From Deltaproteobacteria bacterium (GTDB taxonomy: Bacteria; Desulfobacterota; DSM-4660; Desulfatiglandales; Desulfatiglandaceae): DNA of 22,919 nt. The DNA lies in contig JABGPV010000048.1 in the NCBI GenBank assembly GCA_018644785.1, positions 1 to 22,919 of the forward strand, given 5' to 3'. This document shows positions 8,185-15,352 of this stretch, one piece after another. Position numbers and translations under genes: made by a program. The stretch's first letter is position 1. Every line of letters starts with the position of its first letter. Under the pieces are notes generated by a model, which was given only the letters and a program-made list of their open reading frames with translations, was not told the origin of the DNA and ran no database searches.

Positions 8185-8292
8185 CCCTAACTTTCAAAGA
8201 GCTCAGGGTTGAGACAGTTGGGAGGGATCTCGCCCTTGAATTGAGCGATCAGGTTTTCGGCGGCCATTAATCCCATTTTCGTTCGGCTTTCC
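8185..8292. repeat. 108-bp direct repeat, left copy
   Basis: This copy matches 10016-10123 at 103 of 108 positions with no gaps. Both copies lie in the same orientation and derive from the 3' end of a 2-hydroxyacid dehydrogenase gene. Together they bracket the two toxin-antitoxin pairs. Confidence 0.9.
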
Positions 8293-8321
8293 CGGGGATC
8301 TGAATCGGCCTTTGTAGCTTT
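8187..8321 (-). pseudogene. 3' remnant of a D-2-hydroxyacid dehydrogenase gene (left copy)
   Basis: The minus-strand frame from 8321 to the TAG at 8189-8187 encodes 44 residues. It includes ESRTKMGLMAAENLIAQFKG and EIPPNCLNPELFES, the C-terminal end of glyoxylate-reductase-like 2-hydroxyacid dehydrogenases. It differs from the right copy at three residues over this part (S for T, E for K, L for I), so it may be from a paralogous gene rather than a recent duplicate. There is no start codon in context and no catalytic or NAD-binding part. Confidence 0.7.
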
Positions 8322-8331
8322 TTATTCCGGC

Positions 8332-8772
8332 TTATTGCACGCAATCTTCAATTGTTAGACCCGCCAAACCGGCCAGTGCAGATTGTCTTTTATCAAGGGT
8401 CAGAAACCGGTTTGCCTTGATGGCGAGAGCTGAAGCCACATGCAAAATATCAAGCGACCTTGAACCGGTGGCTTTCGTGTGGTTTTGGGACAGGTCGAGA
8501 GCCAGGTTAATGGCGTCTGTCCAATTTATCTGTGGCCGATAGTACACGCCTCTTCCTTGATGCTCATCAAATTTCGAAAGAACAAGTAGCGCCTGTTCAT
8601 TTGTCATCTCTGTCCTGAACTGTTTCAAATAGATGGCATTTGTAAATTCCAGCTCATGAAAACGCGTTAAAGGAATGGCTTCATTGTTTCGTTTTATCCA
8701 ATGGGAGACTTCAAGTGAATATTCTTCTTTTATGTACAGTTTCACAAGTACACTGGTATCTACGTAAAGCAC
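8332..8772 (-). CDS. vapC: PIN-domain ribonuclease toxin (VapC-like)
   Basis: The 146-residue protein is a full-length PIN domain. The acidic metal-binding set is visible: Asp5 in MLYVDTSVLVKLY, Glu42 in the HELEF segment, Asp108 in SLDILHVASA, and Asp127 in FLTLDKRQ. VapC toxins cleave tRNA or rRNA in the cytoplasm and are neutralised by the antitoxin encoded just upstream. The start is GTG at 8772-8770, immediately after the antitoxin stop codon, which suggests translational coupling. The stop lies only a few bases from the end of the dehydrogenase remnant. The active-site residues are intact, so I expect a working toxin. Its target cannot be told from sequence. Confidence 0.88.
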   Translation of the reverse strand: MLYVDTSVLVKLYIKEEYSLEVSHWIKRNNEAIPLTRFHELEFTNAIYLKQFRTEMTNEQALLVLSKFDEHQGRGVYYRPQINWTDAINLALDLSQNHTKATGSRSLDILHVASALAIKANRFLTLDKRQSALAGLAGLTIEDCVQ

Positions 8773-9003
8773 TTAGAATCTATCCTCTCTTCCTTCAACT
8801 ACGATTGCGCTCAGAGATTTCCCCTCAAGCTCGATCGCCTCATTGTAGAAATCCGGCCAGTCGATTTCATCTTTTGGCCCCAGCGCAGCTATTTTGGCAA
8901 CCGGTTTCCCTCTTCTGGTAACTGTTATTTCTTCTCCAGCCCAAATATTTTTTAAAACCCGGGCAAAGTTCTTCTGAATTTCCCCAACAGTTGCCGTTTT
9001 CAT
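8773..9003 (-). CDS. Phd/YefM-family antitoxin
   Basis: The 76-residue protein begins MKTATVGEIQKNFARVLKNI and continues EEITVTRRGKPVAKI, the usual Phd/YefM N-terminal DNA-binding fold. The C-terminal ~35 residues (DWPDFYNEAIELEGKS...) should wrap the toxin. It is encoded first in the operon, as is typical for these modules. A GGGAGG ribosome site lies 6-11 bases before ATG 9003. A near-perfect palindrome at 9016-9042 overlapping the promoter is the likely autoregulatory operator. Confidence 0.88.
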   Translation of the reverse strand: MKTATVGEIQKNFARVLKNIWAGEEITVTRRGKPVAKIAALGPKDEIDWPDFYNEAIELEGKSLSAIVVEGREDRF

Positions 9004-9015
9004 GTTTAACCTCCC

Positions 9016-9054
9016 TGTTTACGTATATTGTATGCGTAAACAGCGATATGTCAA
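9016..9054 (-). promoter_or_regulatory. Promoter and operator of the first toxin-antitoxin operon
   Basis: On the minus strand TTGACA (9054-9049), a 16-base spacer and TACAAT (9032-9027) form a strong sigma-70-type promoter. Over its -10 end lies the dyad TGTTTACGTATA-TTG-TATGCGTAAACA (9016-9042, one mismatch per arm pair), 13 bases from the antitoxin start. Such placement suits repression by the antitoxin-toxin complex. Confidence 0.75.
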
Positions 9055-9223
9055 GGCTATTAAATTCGGGGGAGATCTATTGGCAGTATCAGGCTGTTAG
9101 CCATCACTGAAGATTGAGTTTGGATAAAAACCTGCTGACCTTTAAACGGTATACCGGTGCATCACCCACAGGTTCGCACAGTCCCCGGAATTCCCCTGAA
9201 TGATTGACTGTCTAATGCTCGGA

Positions 9224-9643
9224 TTAGGGAACGGAAAGTGGCGGTGGAAGTGTTTGAAGGAACTCGTCAGGTGTCAGCACGCAAATACCCTTGCAGGCAT
9301 TTTCAGGGAAATGCCTGGTATTTCCGGTGACCAGTGCATCGGCTCCCGCCGAAAGGGTGGCTTCGAGAAAGGGTTCGTCATCATGGTGGGGAAGGTCTAA
9401 TGAGTGAGGAAGGGCAGGGGCATGTATCCCTCGGGATCGAATGAACGTCAGGATCGTTCGAACTCTTCTGAGATTCAGTTCAAATTTCGGCCTTTTCAAG
9501 ACCTCCAGATACTCCGCCAATATATGTTCGTTACATATGATGAACAGGTCGCCCTGAAGTATAAGACGCAAAATCCGGGCTGGCTTGCTTCGGGGCTTTA
9601 GAAACGCGGAAACAATGATGTTCGTATCCAGTACGACCTTCAA
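9224..9643 (-). CDS. PIN-domain toxin, COG1569-type
   Basis: The 139-residue protein starts MKVVLDTNIIVSAFLKPRSK, with Asp6 as the first metal ligand. Glu44 (ILAEYLEVL), Asp88/Asp89 (PHHDDEPFLE) and Asp102 (AGADALVTGN) complete the acidic set, and VTGNTRHFP is typical of the 'putative toxin component, PIN family' group. It should be an endoribonuclease held inactive by the upstream antitoxin. The start overlaps the antitoxin stop by 4 bases (9640-9643), so translation is coupled. It is unlike the VapC-like protein at 8332-8772, so the two pairs are not a recent duplication. Confidence 0.87.
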   Translation of the reverse strand: MKVVLDTNIIVSAFLKPRSKPARILRLILQGDLFIICNEHILAEYLEVLKRPKFELNLRRVRTILTFIRSRGIHAPALPHSLDLPHHDDEPFLEATLSAGADALVTGNTRHFPENACKGICVLTPDEFLQTLPPPLSVP

Positions 9644-9927
9644 GAGACCTGACCCTTTCGAACCGAATTGATCTCAATATCGATTTCTCTTTCAGAGATG
9701 CGATCGGTTCCCCTTTCCAGGGAATCCTGATGGATGCGGTCCAGAGCCACTAATGCCTGCGCTCTTTCAATGGCATCCAGATCTTCTTCCAGAGAGTTTT
9801 CATCCACGCCGGTCAGAATTGCCATGGGTCGGCCATTGGCTGTCAGTACAATACGTCTTTCCTGTTTGGCCAGTTCCCATACCTTGCCGGGTGTGAGTCG
9901 GAGGTCTCTCACAGTTACAAATTTCAT
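9640..9927 (-). CDS. Phd/YefM-type antitoxin for the COG1569 PIN toxin
   Basis: The protein begins MKFVTVRDLRLTPGKVWELA and continues RRIVLTANGRPMAIL, a Phd/YefM-like DNA-binding fold; an acidic helical tail follows. I chose ATG 9927 over the upstream GTG 9942 because GAGGTG lies at the right distance before it. That gives 95 residues. The upstream region carries TGTTTACG (9959-9966), the same octamer found in the operator of the neighbouring pair. I see no complete palindrome or strong promoter here. Confidence 0.82.
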   Translation of the reverse strand: MKFVTVRDLRLTPGKVWELAKQERRIVLTANGRPMAILTGVDENSLEEDLDAIERAQALVALDRIHQDSLERGTDRISEREIDIEINSVRKGQVS

Positions 9928-10015
9928 TTCGATGCACCTCACCGTCTCTTCTTGGATATGTTTACGTTTACAATAACGCTACGATATTGCACCCATAAGG
10001 TCAACAATAAGGTGC

Positions 10016-10123
10016 CCCTAACTTTCAAAGATCTCAGGGTTGAGGCAGTTGGGAGGGATCTTGCCCTTGAATTGAGCGATCAGATTTTCGGCGGCCATTA
10101 ATCCCATTTTCGTTCGGGTTTCC
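10016..10123. repeat. 108-bp direct repeat, right copy
   Basis: Same orientation and length as 8185-8292, 5 mismatches, no gaps. The match ends abruptly at both sides: the flanking bases differ from the left copy. Confidence 0.9.
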
Positions 10124-10206
10124 ATGGAAGCGCTGCCGATGTGCGGCAGGATGACCACGTTGTCCATCTTCAGAAGCCCTGGATGAATTTTGGGTTCATG
10201 TTCAAA
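10018..10206 (-). pseudogene. C-terminal remnant of a D-2-hydroxyacid dehydrogenase (right copy)
   Basis: From 10206 to the TAG at 10020-10018 the frame encodes 62 residues: FEHEPKIHPGLLKMDNVVIL, PHIGSASMETRTKMGLMAAE and onward to the FES end. The PHIGSA segment carries the catalytic His of D-isomer 2-hydroxyacid dehydrogenases (glyoxylate/hydroxypyruvate reductase type). The NAD-binding and N-terminal substrate parts, some 250 residues, are absent. Recognisable similarity begins at FEHEP, only a few bases from the stop codon of the cyclase-like gene, so a deletion or rearrangement joined the two. It is not expected to be active. Confidence 0.8.
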
Positions 10207-10210
10207 GATC

Positions 10211-11644
10211 TTATTGACCGATCCATTCCGCCAGGGAGGGCGGAGGTTGGAGCATTTTTGAAAAGGGCGCCCATTCACATTGGGCTGTGAGTTCTACACC
10301 CTCCTGAATTACTGAAACCGGCCTGTCCGAGGAAACCACCACCACGATGACCTGACGGTGCTCGGCGCTGAAACGAAGGGCGGAGTTGAAACGGGCCCCG
10401 CGTGCGCGGTCTTCCCCGGGGACAGCGTTGCCATGAAGTAAACAGGCAAATCCATGGAGATGAAGGTCTCCTCGCAGGTGTAGTGCCCCATCCACTTTTG
10501 CCAGGGATTTGGCCAGGTTCAGTAAACGTTCTTCTTGAAGATCCATGGGTTGTTCCAGTTGCTGACCCGACAGGGTCACCGGATCGGGGGTGAGATCAAT
10601 AACCAGGGTGCAACCATGCTTTTCTTTGCCCGCATCATGGACGATGGCTGTGATGATTTTGAACAGGGTGTGCCGAACGGATGTATCCATGGGAAATTCA
10701 AGGAGGGCCTCTTCAAGATTTACCAGGTTGGGTTTTCGAGTGGATGAATAGAGGTTTCCATCTGAAAAACTGCAAATGGGAAGGCCGGAAAGTCTAAGGA
10801 AACCGAAATCTCCTCGAAAATCCGCAGTGGATCTTCGTTTCGGCATTTCGCCCGCCGCGATGCCCGCCACATGATTCCCGAAGGAAACCAGTTTTCGGTC
10901 GGAATATTCCACGGCCTGGAGCAGTTTTCGCACATGTTTGTGGTTCTTGAGACTCGGTCGTTCATGGAGTGGAAAGCGCACCAGGAAGTCCACCTTGGCT
11001 AAATCGTCGGGTGCAACAAAGACCAGTTTGCCCCGTGCCCAGGCCCCTTCTTCACGGGTTTTTGAGATGCTCAGAATTACATCCAGGATGGGCAGCACAA
11101 AGATTTTGATGTCCCAGCCGAACATGATGCAGATTTCATCGAGAATATAGTCGCGCACGGCGTGGGTTGCGTACTCCCGCAGGAGGTAACCGGATGTGGC
11201 AGAGTAAAAAGGCCCTTCAATGGTGAAATCCAGGGAAAGGAGGAATGCCGCATGTTCAAGCCATCGTTCCGTAGGGCCGATGGAACAGACATCCGGGTGA
11301 TGTTCGGTGAACCACATCTGGTAATAAACGGAGCGTGTTCTGGCCCCTCGGGAGATGAGTCCCGACAGCTCCAGGTTCTTTTCCGGAAAGATCTGGCCCA
11401 GGTGTTTAATGCCCTTTGTGGCTTCCCTGTCTTCTCGCCATTTATGCGTGTCCAGGTAGATTTCCTTGAGCATGGGCTCATGGCCCCTGAGAAGGTCCTG
11501 GGGGTCGTAAACGGAAATGGGATCATCTGGTTTTTCTGCATAGATGACGGCTGCCCGGCTGGGACCGGAGAAGTTGCTGAGTCCCTGGCGTAATCCGTCC
11601 AGGATGTTGAACAGGCAGAGGTTTTTGGATGAATCGGTCAGCAT
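10211..11644 (-). CDS. Diadenylate-cyclase-like protein with N-terminal sensor region (DisA_N/DAC-like)
   Basis: The 477-residue product has a C-terminal DAC-like domain (about 370-455). KVDGALHLRGDLHLHGFACLL resembles the DGA motif segment (Asp385-Gly-Ala387), and GARFNSALRFSAEHRQVIVV resembles the segment that in DisA and DacA holds RHR. Here RHR is replaced by Arg418-Phe-Asn420, so c-di-AMP synthesis is uncertain and nucleotide binding is an alternative. The first ~360 residues are a large soluble region I do not recognise; similar DAC proteins carry N-terminal sensor domains. No transmembrane segments are seen. The start ATG at 11644 lies 15 bases after the DUF1345 gene, so they are probably cotranscribed. 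The stop abuts a dehydrogenase remnant, so the last ~15 residues may not be native. Confidence 0.65.
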   Translation of the reverse strand: MLTDSSKNLCLFNILDGLRQGLSNFSGPSRAAVIYAEKPDDPISVYDPQDLLRGHEPMLKEIYLDTHKWREDREATKGIKHLGQIFPEKNLELSGLISRGARTRSVYYQMWFTEHHPDVCSIGPTERWLEHAAFLLSLDFTIEGPFYSATSGYLLREYATHAVRDYILDEICIMFGWDIKIFVLPILDVILSISKTREEGAWARGKLVFVAPDDLAKVDFLVRFPLHERPSLKNHKHVRKLLQAVEYSDRKLVSFGNHVAGIAAGEMPKRRSTADFRGDFGFLRLSGLPICSFSDGNLYSSTRKPNLVNLEEALLEFPMDTSVRHTLFKIITAIVHDAGKEKHGCTLVIDLTPDPVTLSGQQLEQPMDLQEERLLNLAKSLAKVDGALHLRGDLHLHGFACLLHGNAVPGEDRARGARFNSALRFSAEHRQVIVVVVSSDRPVSVIQEGVELTAQCEWAPFSKMLQPPPSLAEWIGQ

Positions 11645-11659
11645 GATATATTCTCTTGA

Positions 11660-12340
11660 TTACGCAAGATTGGACACCACATTGACCACCAGCCCGATAA
11701 TCAGGGCCACGAAGATGAAGGATAAAATTGAATGGATCAGTGTCAGTCTCCGCATGGGGGCGTTAGACACGGAAATGTCGGAGGTCTGGTAACACATGGC
11801 GATGGTAAAGGAGTAATACATGAAGTCCCAGTAATCCGCAAGTTGGCCCCCTGGAAATTCCAGTCCTCCCTTATATCCTTTGGTTGATCCGTCATCCACT
11901 TCATCATAGTAGAGCCTGGCGTAATGAAGGGCAAAAAACGTATGCAGTAGAAACCAGGCGGAGAAGATAGCGATGGTACAAAGCCCCAGGTGTAAATTGG
12001 CCGGCTCCTCCTTCCAGTGTTCTCCGTCATTGAGCATGAAAGCCACGGTCACCATGGACGCAACGGAGATGAGCACTGTCAATGTGAGGGTCCCTATGTT
12101 GCTCGGCTCCTGTATCTGGGCACGATGCATGGTGTCTTTGGCATCGGCTTTTTTCATCATCAAAAGGATAATGCCAAGCAGGAAAAGCACCCCCAGGTCC
12201 CAGGCCAGCAGCAATCGGATTTCAGATTTTGCGCCACGGGGGAGTATCAGGTAGGTGAGTAAACCGACCACCACGGAAAGAACGAGCCTGACCCTGGGAT
12301 CGATAATAGCGGCGTAGGTTTTTGAAACCACGGAGATCAC
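11660..12340 (-). CDS. DUF1345-family inner-membrane protein
   Basis: The 226-residue protein has about five strong hydrophobic segments (~17-33, 43-62, 85-104, 117-139, 200-222) plus a weaker one at ~172-185. The DFMYYSFTIAMCYQTSDISV stretch and the following RRLTLIHSILSFIF match the DUF1345 (COG4291) signature. That stretch looks rather like a cation-channel pore loop, but no function is established that I know of. The start is GTG at 12340, 2 bases after the HMA-DUF454 stop, so translation is probably coupled. Position between a metal-handling gene and a cyclase-like gene suggests an ion flux controlled by the same system; this is inference. Confidence 0.75.
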   Translation of the reverse strand: MISVVSKTYAAIIDPRVRLVLSVVVGLLTYLILPRGAKSEIRLLLAWDLGVLFLLGIILLMMKKADAKDTMHRAQIQEPSNIGTLTLTVLISVASMVTVAFMLNDGEHWKEEPANLHLGLCTIAIFSAWFLLHTFFALHYARLYYDEVDDGSTKGYKGGLEFPGGQLADYWDFMYYSFTIAMCYQTSDISVSNAPMRRLTLIHSILSFIFVALIIGLVVNVVSNLA

Positions 12341-12342
12341 CT

Positions 12343-13083
12343 TTAATTGATCTTCGCAGGGATTTCCCGACGTTCAGGGGCTGCAATAAGCGGATCGGCT
12401 GTTTTGATCCGCAGGATGTAGAGGGTCGCGCCGATGCCAGCCAGCAATAAGACCAATCTCAAGGCTGTGCCGGTCAGGAAAAAGATCATGGAAGTTACAA
12501 TGGAGAACCACATGAACACGACGGCGCGTTTTTTGGTTTTGGCGGGAAGCCCTTTGCCTTTTTGAAAGTTATCGATCAATCGGCCCAGAGGGCCGAAACT
12601 GATGAGCCGGTTATAAAATCTGGGGGATCCTCTCCAGTAACAGAAACCGGCCAGCAGGAATAAAGGAACGGCGGGCAACAAGGGGAGAAAGACACCCAGG
12701 ACGCCAACGCCCACGGATATACCCCCCGCCAGATTCCAGAGCCTGCGAATGTTTTTCTTTCTTCTGTCATTCAGGGAAGGGGGATGCTGAATAGTGGTTG
12801 TTTCTTTTACCGTGGGAAGCAGAGTGTCCGATGGAAATACTTTCTCCCGGGTGATTTGTTGCAGCGTATCCAGCAAAAACTCCTTTTTAACAATTTCCGG
12901 GTCATAACAAAGGGTGATGCTGCCACAGAAATGACTGGCGCGCACATGGGTGATACCCTTTTCATCAGACAAACGCGTGGTGATCAAGCTGATCGGTTCT
13001 TTCCGGCCTGCCAGTGCGGGAAATGCCACACGGAGTCGTCCGGGAAGAGAATGTTTGATGTGATACGGTCGATTTTTTTCCAT
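12343..13083 (-). CDS. fezC: HMA-like domain fused to DUF454 membrane domain (FezC-like)
   Basis: Residues 1-75 are an HMA-like domain: HSLPGRLRVAFPAL (11-24) and HFCGSITLCYDP (51-62), without a CxxC metal motif. Residues ~113-225 are a DUF454 (YbaN-like) domain with LGVFLPLLPAVPLFLLAGFC and GSPRFYNRL, giving about four membrane segments. The HMA-DUF454 combination is the layout I recall for FezC of ferrosome clusters, which make membrane-bounded iron stores. The symbol rests on that recollection and on the nearby P-type ATPase, not on a search. It should sit in the inner or organelle membrane with the HMA-like domain cytosolic. It is packed between a PilT-like gene (14 bases) and the DUF1345 gene (2 bases). 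Confidence 0.72.
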   Translation of the reverse strand: MEKNRPYHIKHSLPGRLRVAFPALAGRKEPISLITTRLSDEKGITHVRASHFCGSITLCYDPEIVKKEFLLDTLQQITREKVFPSDTLLPTVKETTTIQHPPSLNDRRKKNIRRLWNLAGGISVGVGVLGVFLPLLPAVPLFLLAGFCYWRGSPRFYNRLISFGPLGRLIDNFQKGKGLPAKTKKRAVVFMWFSIVTSMIFFLTGTALRLVLLLAGIGATLYILRIKTADPLIAAPERREIPAKIN

Positions 13084-13097
13084 TAAGAGGCCTCATT

Positions 13098-14180
13098 TTA
13101 TAGGGCAAATAGCAGGGTTGTCCCCACATCGGCCGCCATCAGCTTCCAGATATCGATGGCGACATGTTCAATTTTCGATAAACTGCTGTTCATTGTCTGC
13201 ATTCCTCCAGCGCCCTTCTGAATTTCGCTGCGCACCTTGTGCAATTGATTATGCTGAATCATTGCAGCAATCTTTTCGTTGGTGAACATGATCTCCATGG
13301 CGGTTTCAGTGCCCGTATGGTCCTCCACGGGAACCAGGTGTTGCCAGATCAGCGCCTTGAGGACCCTGGACAAGTGGGTTCGCACATACGCCTGCCGGTC
13401 TTCGGGAAAGAAATCAAAAAGCTTCCGAATGGCCCATTCCGCACCCCCGAAGCTGATACTGCTGGTCAGCACCAGATGGCTTTCAGCGGCGTTCATGGCC
13501 ATGGTGAGTGTTTCCGGTCCATCAATTTCGGTGAATAAAATGACGTCCATATCGCTCTGCATGGCCGTTCGGATGCCGCCGGCATAATCTTTTGCGTGCA
13601 GGCCGATTTCACGCTGAAAAATCAGGGAAGATTTGGACTTGTAAGCGAAACGAATCGGGTCTTCAATGGTAACGATCCCTTTTTGTAAATGGGTATTGAT
13701 ATGGTCGATTATGGATGCAATGGTGATGGCTTTTCCGGAATTGGCTTTGCCGGTAATCAGGACCAATCCCCTGTCAAGAGCGGCGATTTTCTCAAGAGGA
13801 TCAACCGGTCCCATATCCTTGAAGGAAGGGATACGGGTGGGTATCAGCCGGCAGGCGGCACCGATACCCTTATCCGTTAGAACCATTGTAATCTGGATAT
13901 TACCCGCCCCTTTGGTTTCATATGTCAACCCAATTTCCATCCGGTTGTCAAACTCCTGCTGCTGCTTCGGCGTCAGGACGGAATAGAAAAGATCCTCAAT
14001 CCTTTTTGCTTTTATGATCGGATATTCCGTCAGTTTTTTCAATTTCCCGTGAACTTTTAAGACCGGATGGTTGTTGGCGGCCAGGTAAAGGTCCGAAGCC
14101 TTCTCTTGTCTGGCAAGGACAAACAGGGCATCAATTTTTGATCCGGATTTACCCAGTGGCAGATGTTGTGAATTGCTCAT
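13098..14180 (-). CDS. PilT-like secretion ATPase with altered catalytic motifs (first of a pair)
   Basis: The 360-residue protein aligns over the length of PilT/PilU retraction ATPases. It has an N-terminal segment KASDLYLAANNHPVLKVHG, Walker A GKANSGKAITIAS (about 144-156), an Asp-box IEDPIRF (about 172-178) and a Walker B-like SDMDVILFTEIDG. In PilT these read GPTGSGKSTT, IEDPIE and PDVILVGEMRD. The Walker B GE becomes TE and the His box (THT) becomes SSI, so normal hydrolysis is in doubt. I start at ATG 14180, preceded by AAAGGAGGC, rather than 14201. There are no pilus genes in view, so it probably acts on something other than a type IV pilus. It is followed closely by the HMA-DUF454 gene. 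Confidence 0.85.
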   Translation of the reverse strand: MSNSQHLPLGKSGSKIDALFVLARQEKASDLYLAANNHPVLKVHGKLKKLTEYPIIKAKRIEDLFYSVLTPKQQQEFDNRMEIGLTYETKGAGNIQITMVLTDKGIGAACRLIPTRIPSFKDMGPVDPLEKIAALDRGLVLITGKANSGKAITIASIIDHINTHLQKGIVTIEDPIRFAYKSKSSLIFQREIGLHAKDYAGGIRTAMQSDMDVILFTEIDGPETLTMAMNAAESHLVLTSSISFGGAEWAIRKLFDFFPEDRQAYVRTHLSRVLKALIWQHLVPVEDHTGTETAMEIMFTNEKIAAMIQHNQLHKVRSEIQKGAGGMQTMNSSLSKIEHVAIDIWKLMAADVGTTLLFAL

Positions 14181-14207
14181 AAAGCCTCCTTTTCGCCCCA
14201 CGGACCG

Positions 14208-15284
14208 TCAGAATGCGGCTTTAGCCGAATATACGTAATGGGTTAACATGGCGGTTTGAAAATCGTCAATGATATCTTCTCCCACGAGGGATTTTTTTCT
14301 TAAAGCGTTAAGCTCCTGATACATGGTCTGCATGCCGTTAAAACGCCCTGCCGCCATGGTCGGACGAACAAGGTGGAGTCCTCCATCCCGGCTGAGAAGG
14401 CGGGTTATGACCGGATCGTTGATGAGGACCTCCACAGCTGGTGTCAATTCTTGGGAATCCTTCAAAGGGAAAAGATGCTGCCAGATGGCACCGCACAATA
14501 CGCCGGCAAGAAGGCGCCTTTGGTTTTTTCGCACACCGGCGGGGAAGGCATCGATAATGCGTTTCAATACTTCCGCCACCCCGCCGTTTGAGGCCACTGA
14601 AACCAGCACCAGAAGCCCTTCAGCCGCAGCGGAAAGGCCTGTTGGAATGGTTTCTTCAGGTTCCATACCGTCCATGACAAGCACCTCCGCTGTTTGCATA
14701 AAGGCGTTGCTCAGGCGTTTTTCCGACGGGATACCGGGAGAAGAAAATGGGATTTGTTCAATGACCGATTGCTTGCTGGTATGGATAAACTCAACGGGCT
14801 GTTCAAGGGTGATAATGGATTTCTGAAAATGGCGATTGATGTGGTTGATGAGTGAGGCCAATGTTGTGGTTTTTCCCGAACCGGCACGGCCGATTACCAG
14901 TATGAGACCGCCGTCGGCTGAAACCATGCGCTTGAGAACGGGTGGCAATCCAAGGCTGTCAAATTCCGGGATTTTCAAGGGGATTAACCGGCAGACCATG
15001 CAGGGACCCTTACGTTCGTTGGCAAGGACAATCCGAAGGCGCCCCATGCCTCGGATCGTGCGGGCATCAATCAGCTCCCCGCGGGATTCAAACTCGGCCC
15101 ATTTCTCAGACGAAAGGATCTCACGCGCAAGTCCGGCTATTTTCGCTTTGTTTAAGTTTTCCTGCCTCTGAAGGGGTTTCAGGGCGCCGTTTATCTTCAG
15201 GAAAGGGGGAGAGCCGACGCTGAAGTAAATATCGGTGGCTTCTTCTCGCAGAGCAACCTGGAAATATTCCTTTATTGTGGCCAT
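14208..15284 (-). CDS. PilT-like secretion ATPase, second divergent copy
   Basis: The 358-residue protein is a paralogue of the preceding one. It has EATDIYFSVGSPPFLKINGA, an intact Walker A GRAGSGKTTTLAS (132-144), LEQPVEFIH in place of the Asp box, and AEVLVMDGMEPEE in place of Walker B GEMRD. The usual HT(N) box is missing as well (VLVSVASNGG). It therefore keeps nucleotide-binding but lacks several acidic catalytic residues. With its partner (27 bases apart) it may form a hetero-hexamer in which the subunits contribute different motifs. No ribosome site stands out before ATG 15284. The gene lies 68 bases after the HMA-membrane hairpin gene. Confidence 0.85.
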   Translation of the reverse strand: MATIKEYFQVALREEATDIYFSVGSPPFLKINGALKPLQRQENLNKAKIAGLAREILSSEKWAEFESRGELIDARTIRGMGRLRIVLANERKGPCMVCRLIPLKIPEFDSLGLPPVLKRMVSADGGLILVIGRAGSGKTTTLASLINHINRHFQKSIITLEQPVEFIHTSKQSVIEQIPFSSPGIPSEKRLSNAFMQTAEVLVMDGMEPEETIPTGLSAAAEGLLVLVSVASNGGVAEVLKRIIDAFPAGVRKNQRRLLAGVLCGAIWQHLFPLKDSQELTPAVEVLINDPVITRLLSRDGGLHLVRPTMAAGRFNGMQTMYQELNALRKKSLVGEDIIDDFQTAMLTHYVYSAKAAF

Positions 15285-15352
15285 AACCCAGTCAGGCGTT
15301 CTATCAGCCAGCCAATCTTGCGCATTTATTTCTTGCCGAGTCCCTAACGCAC

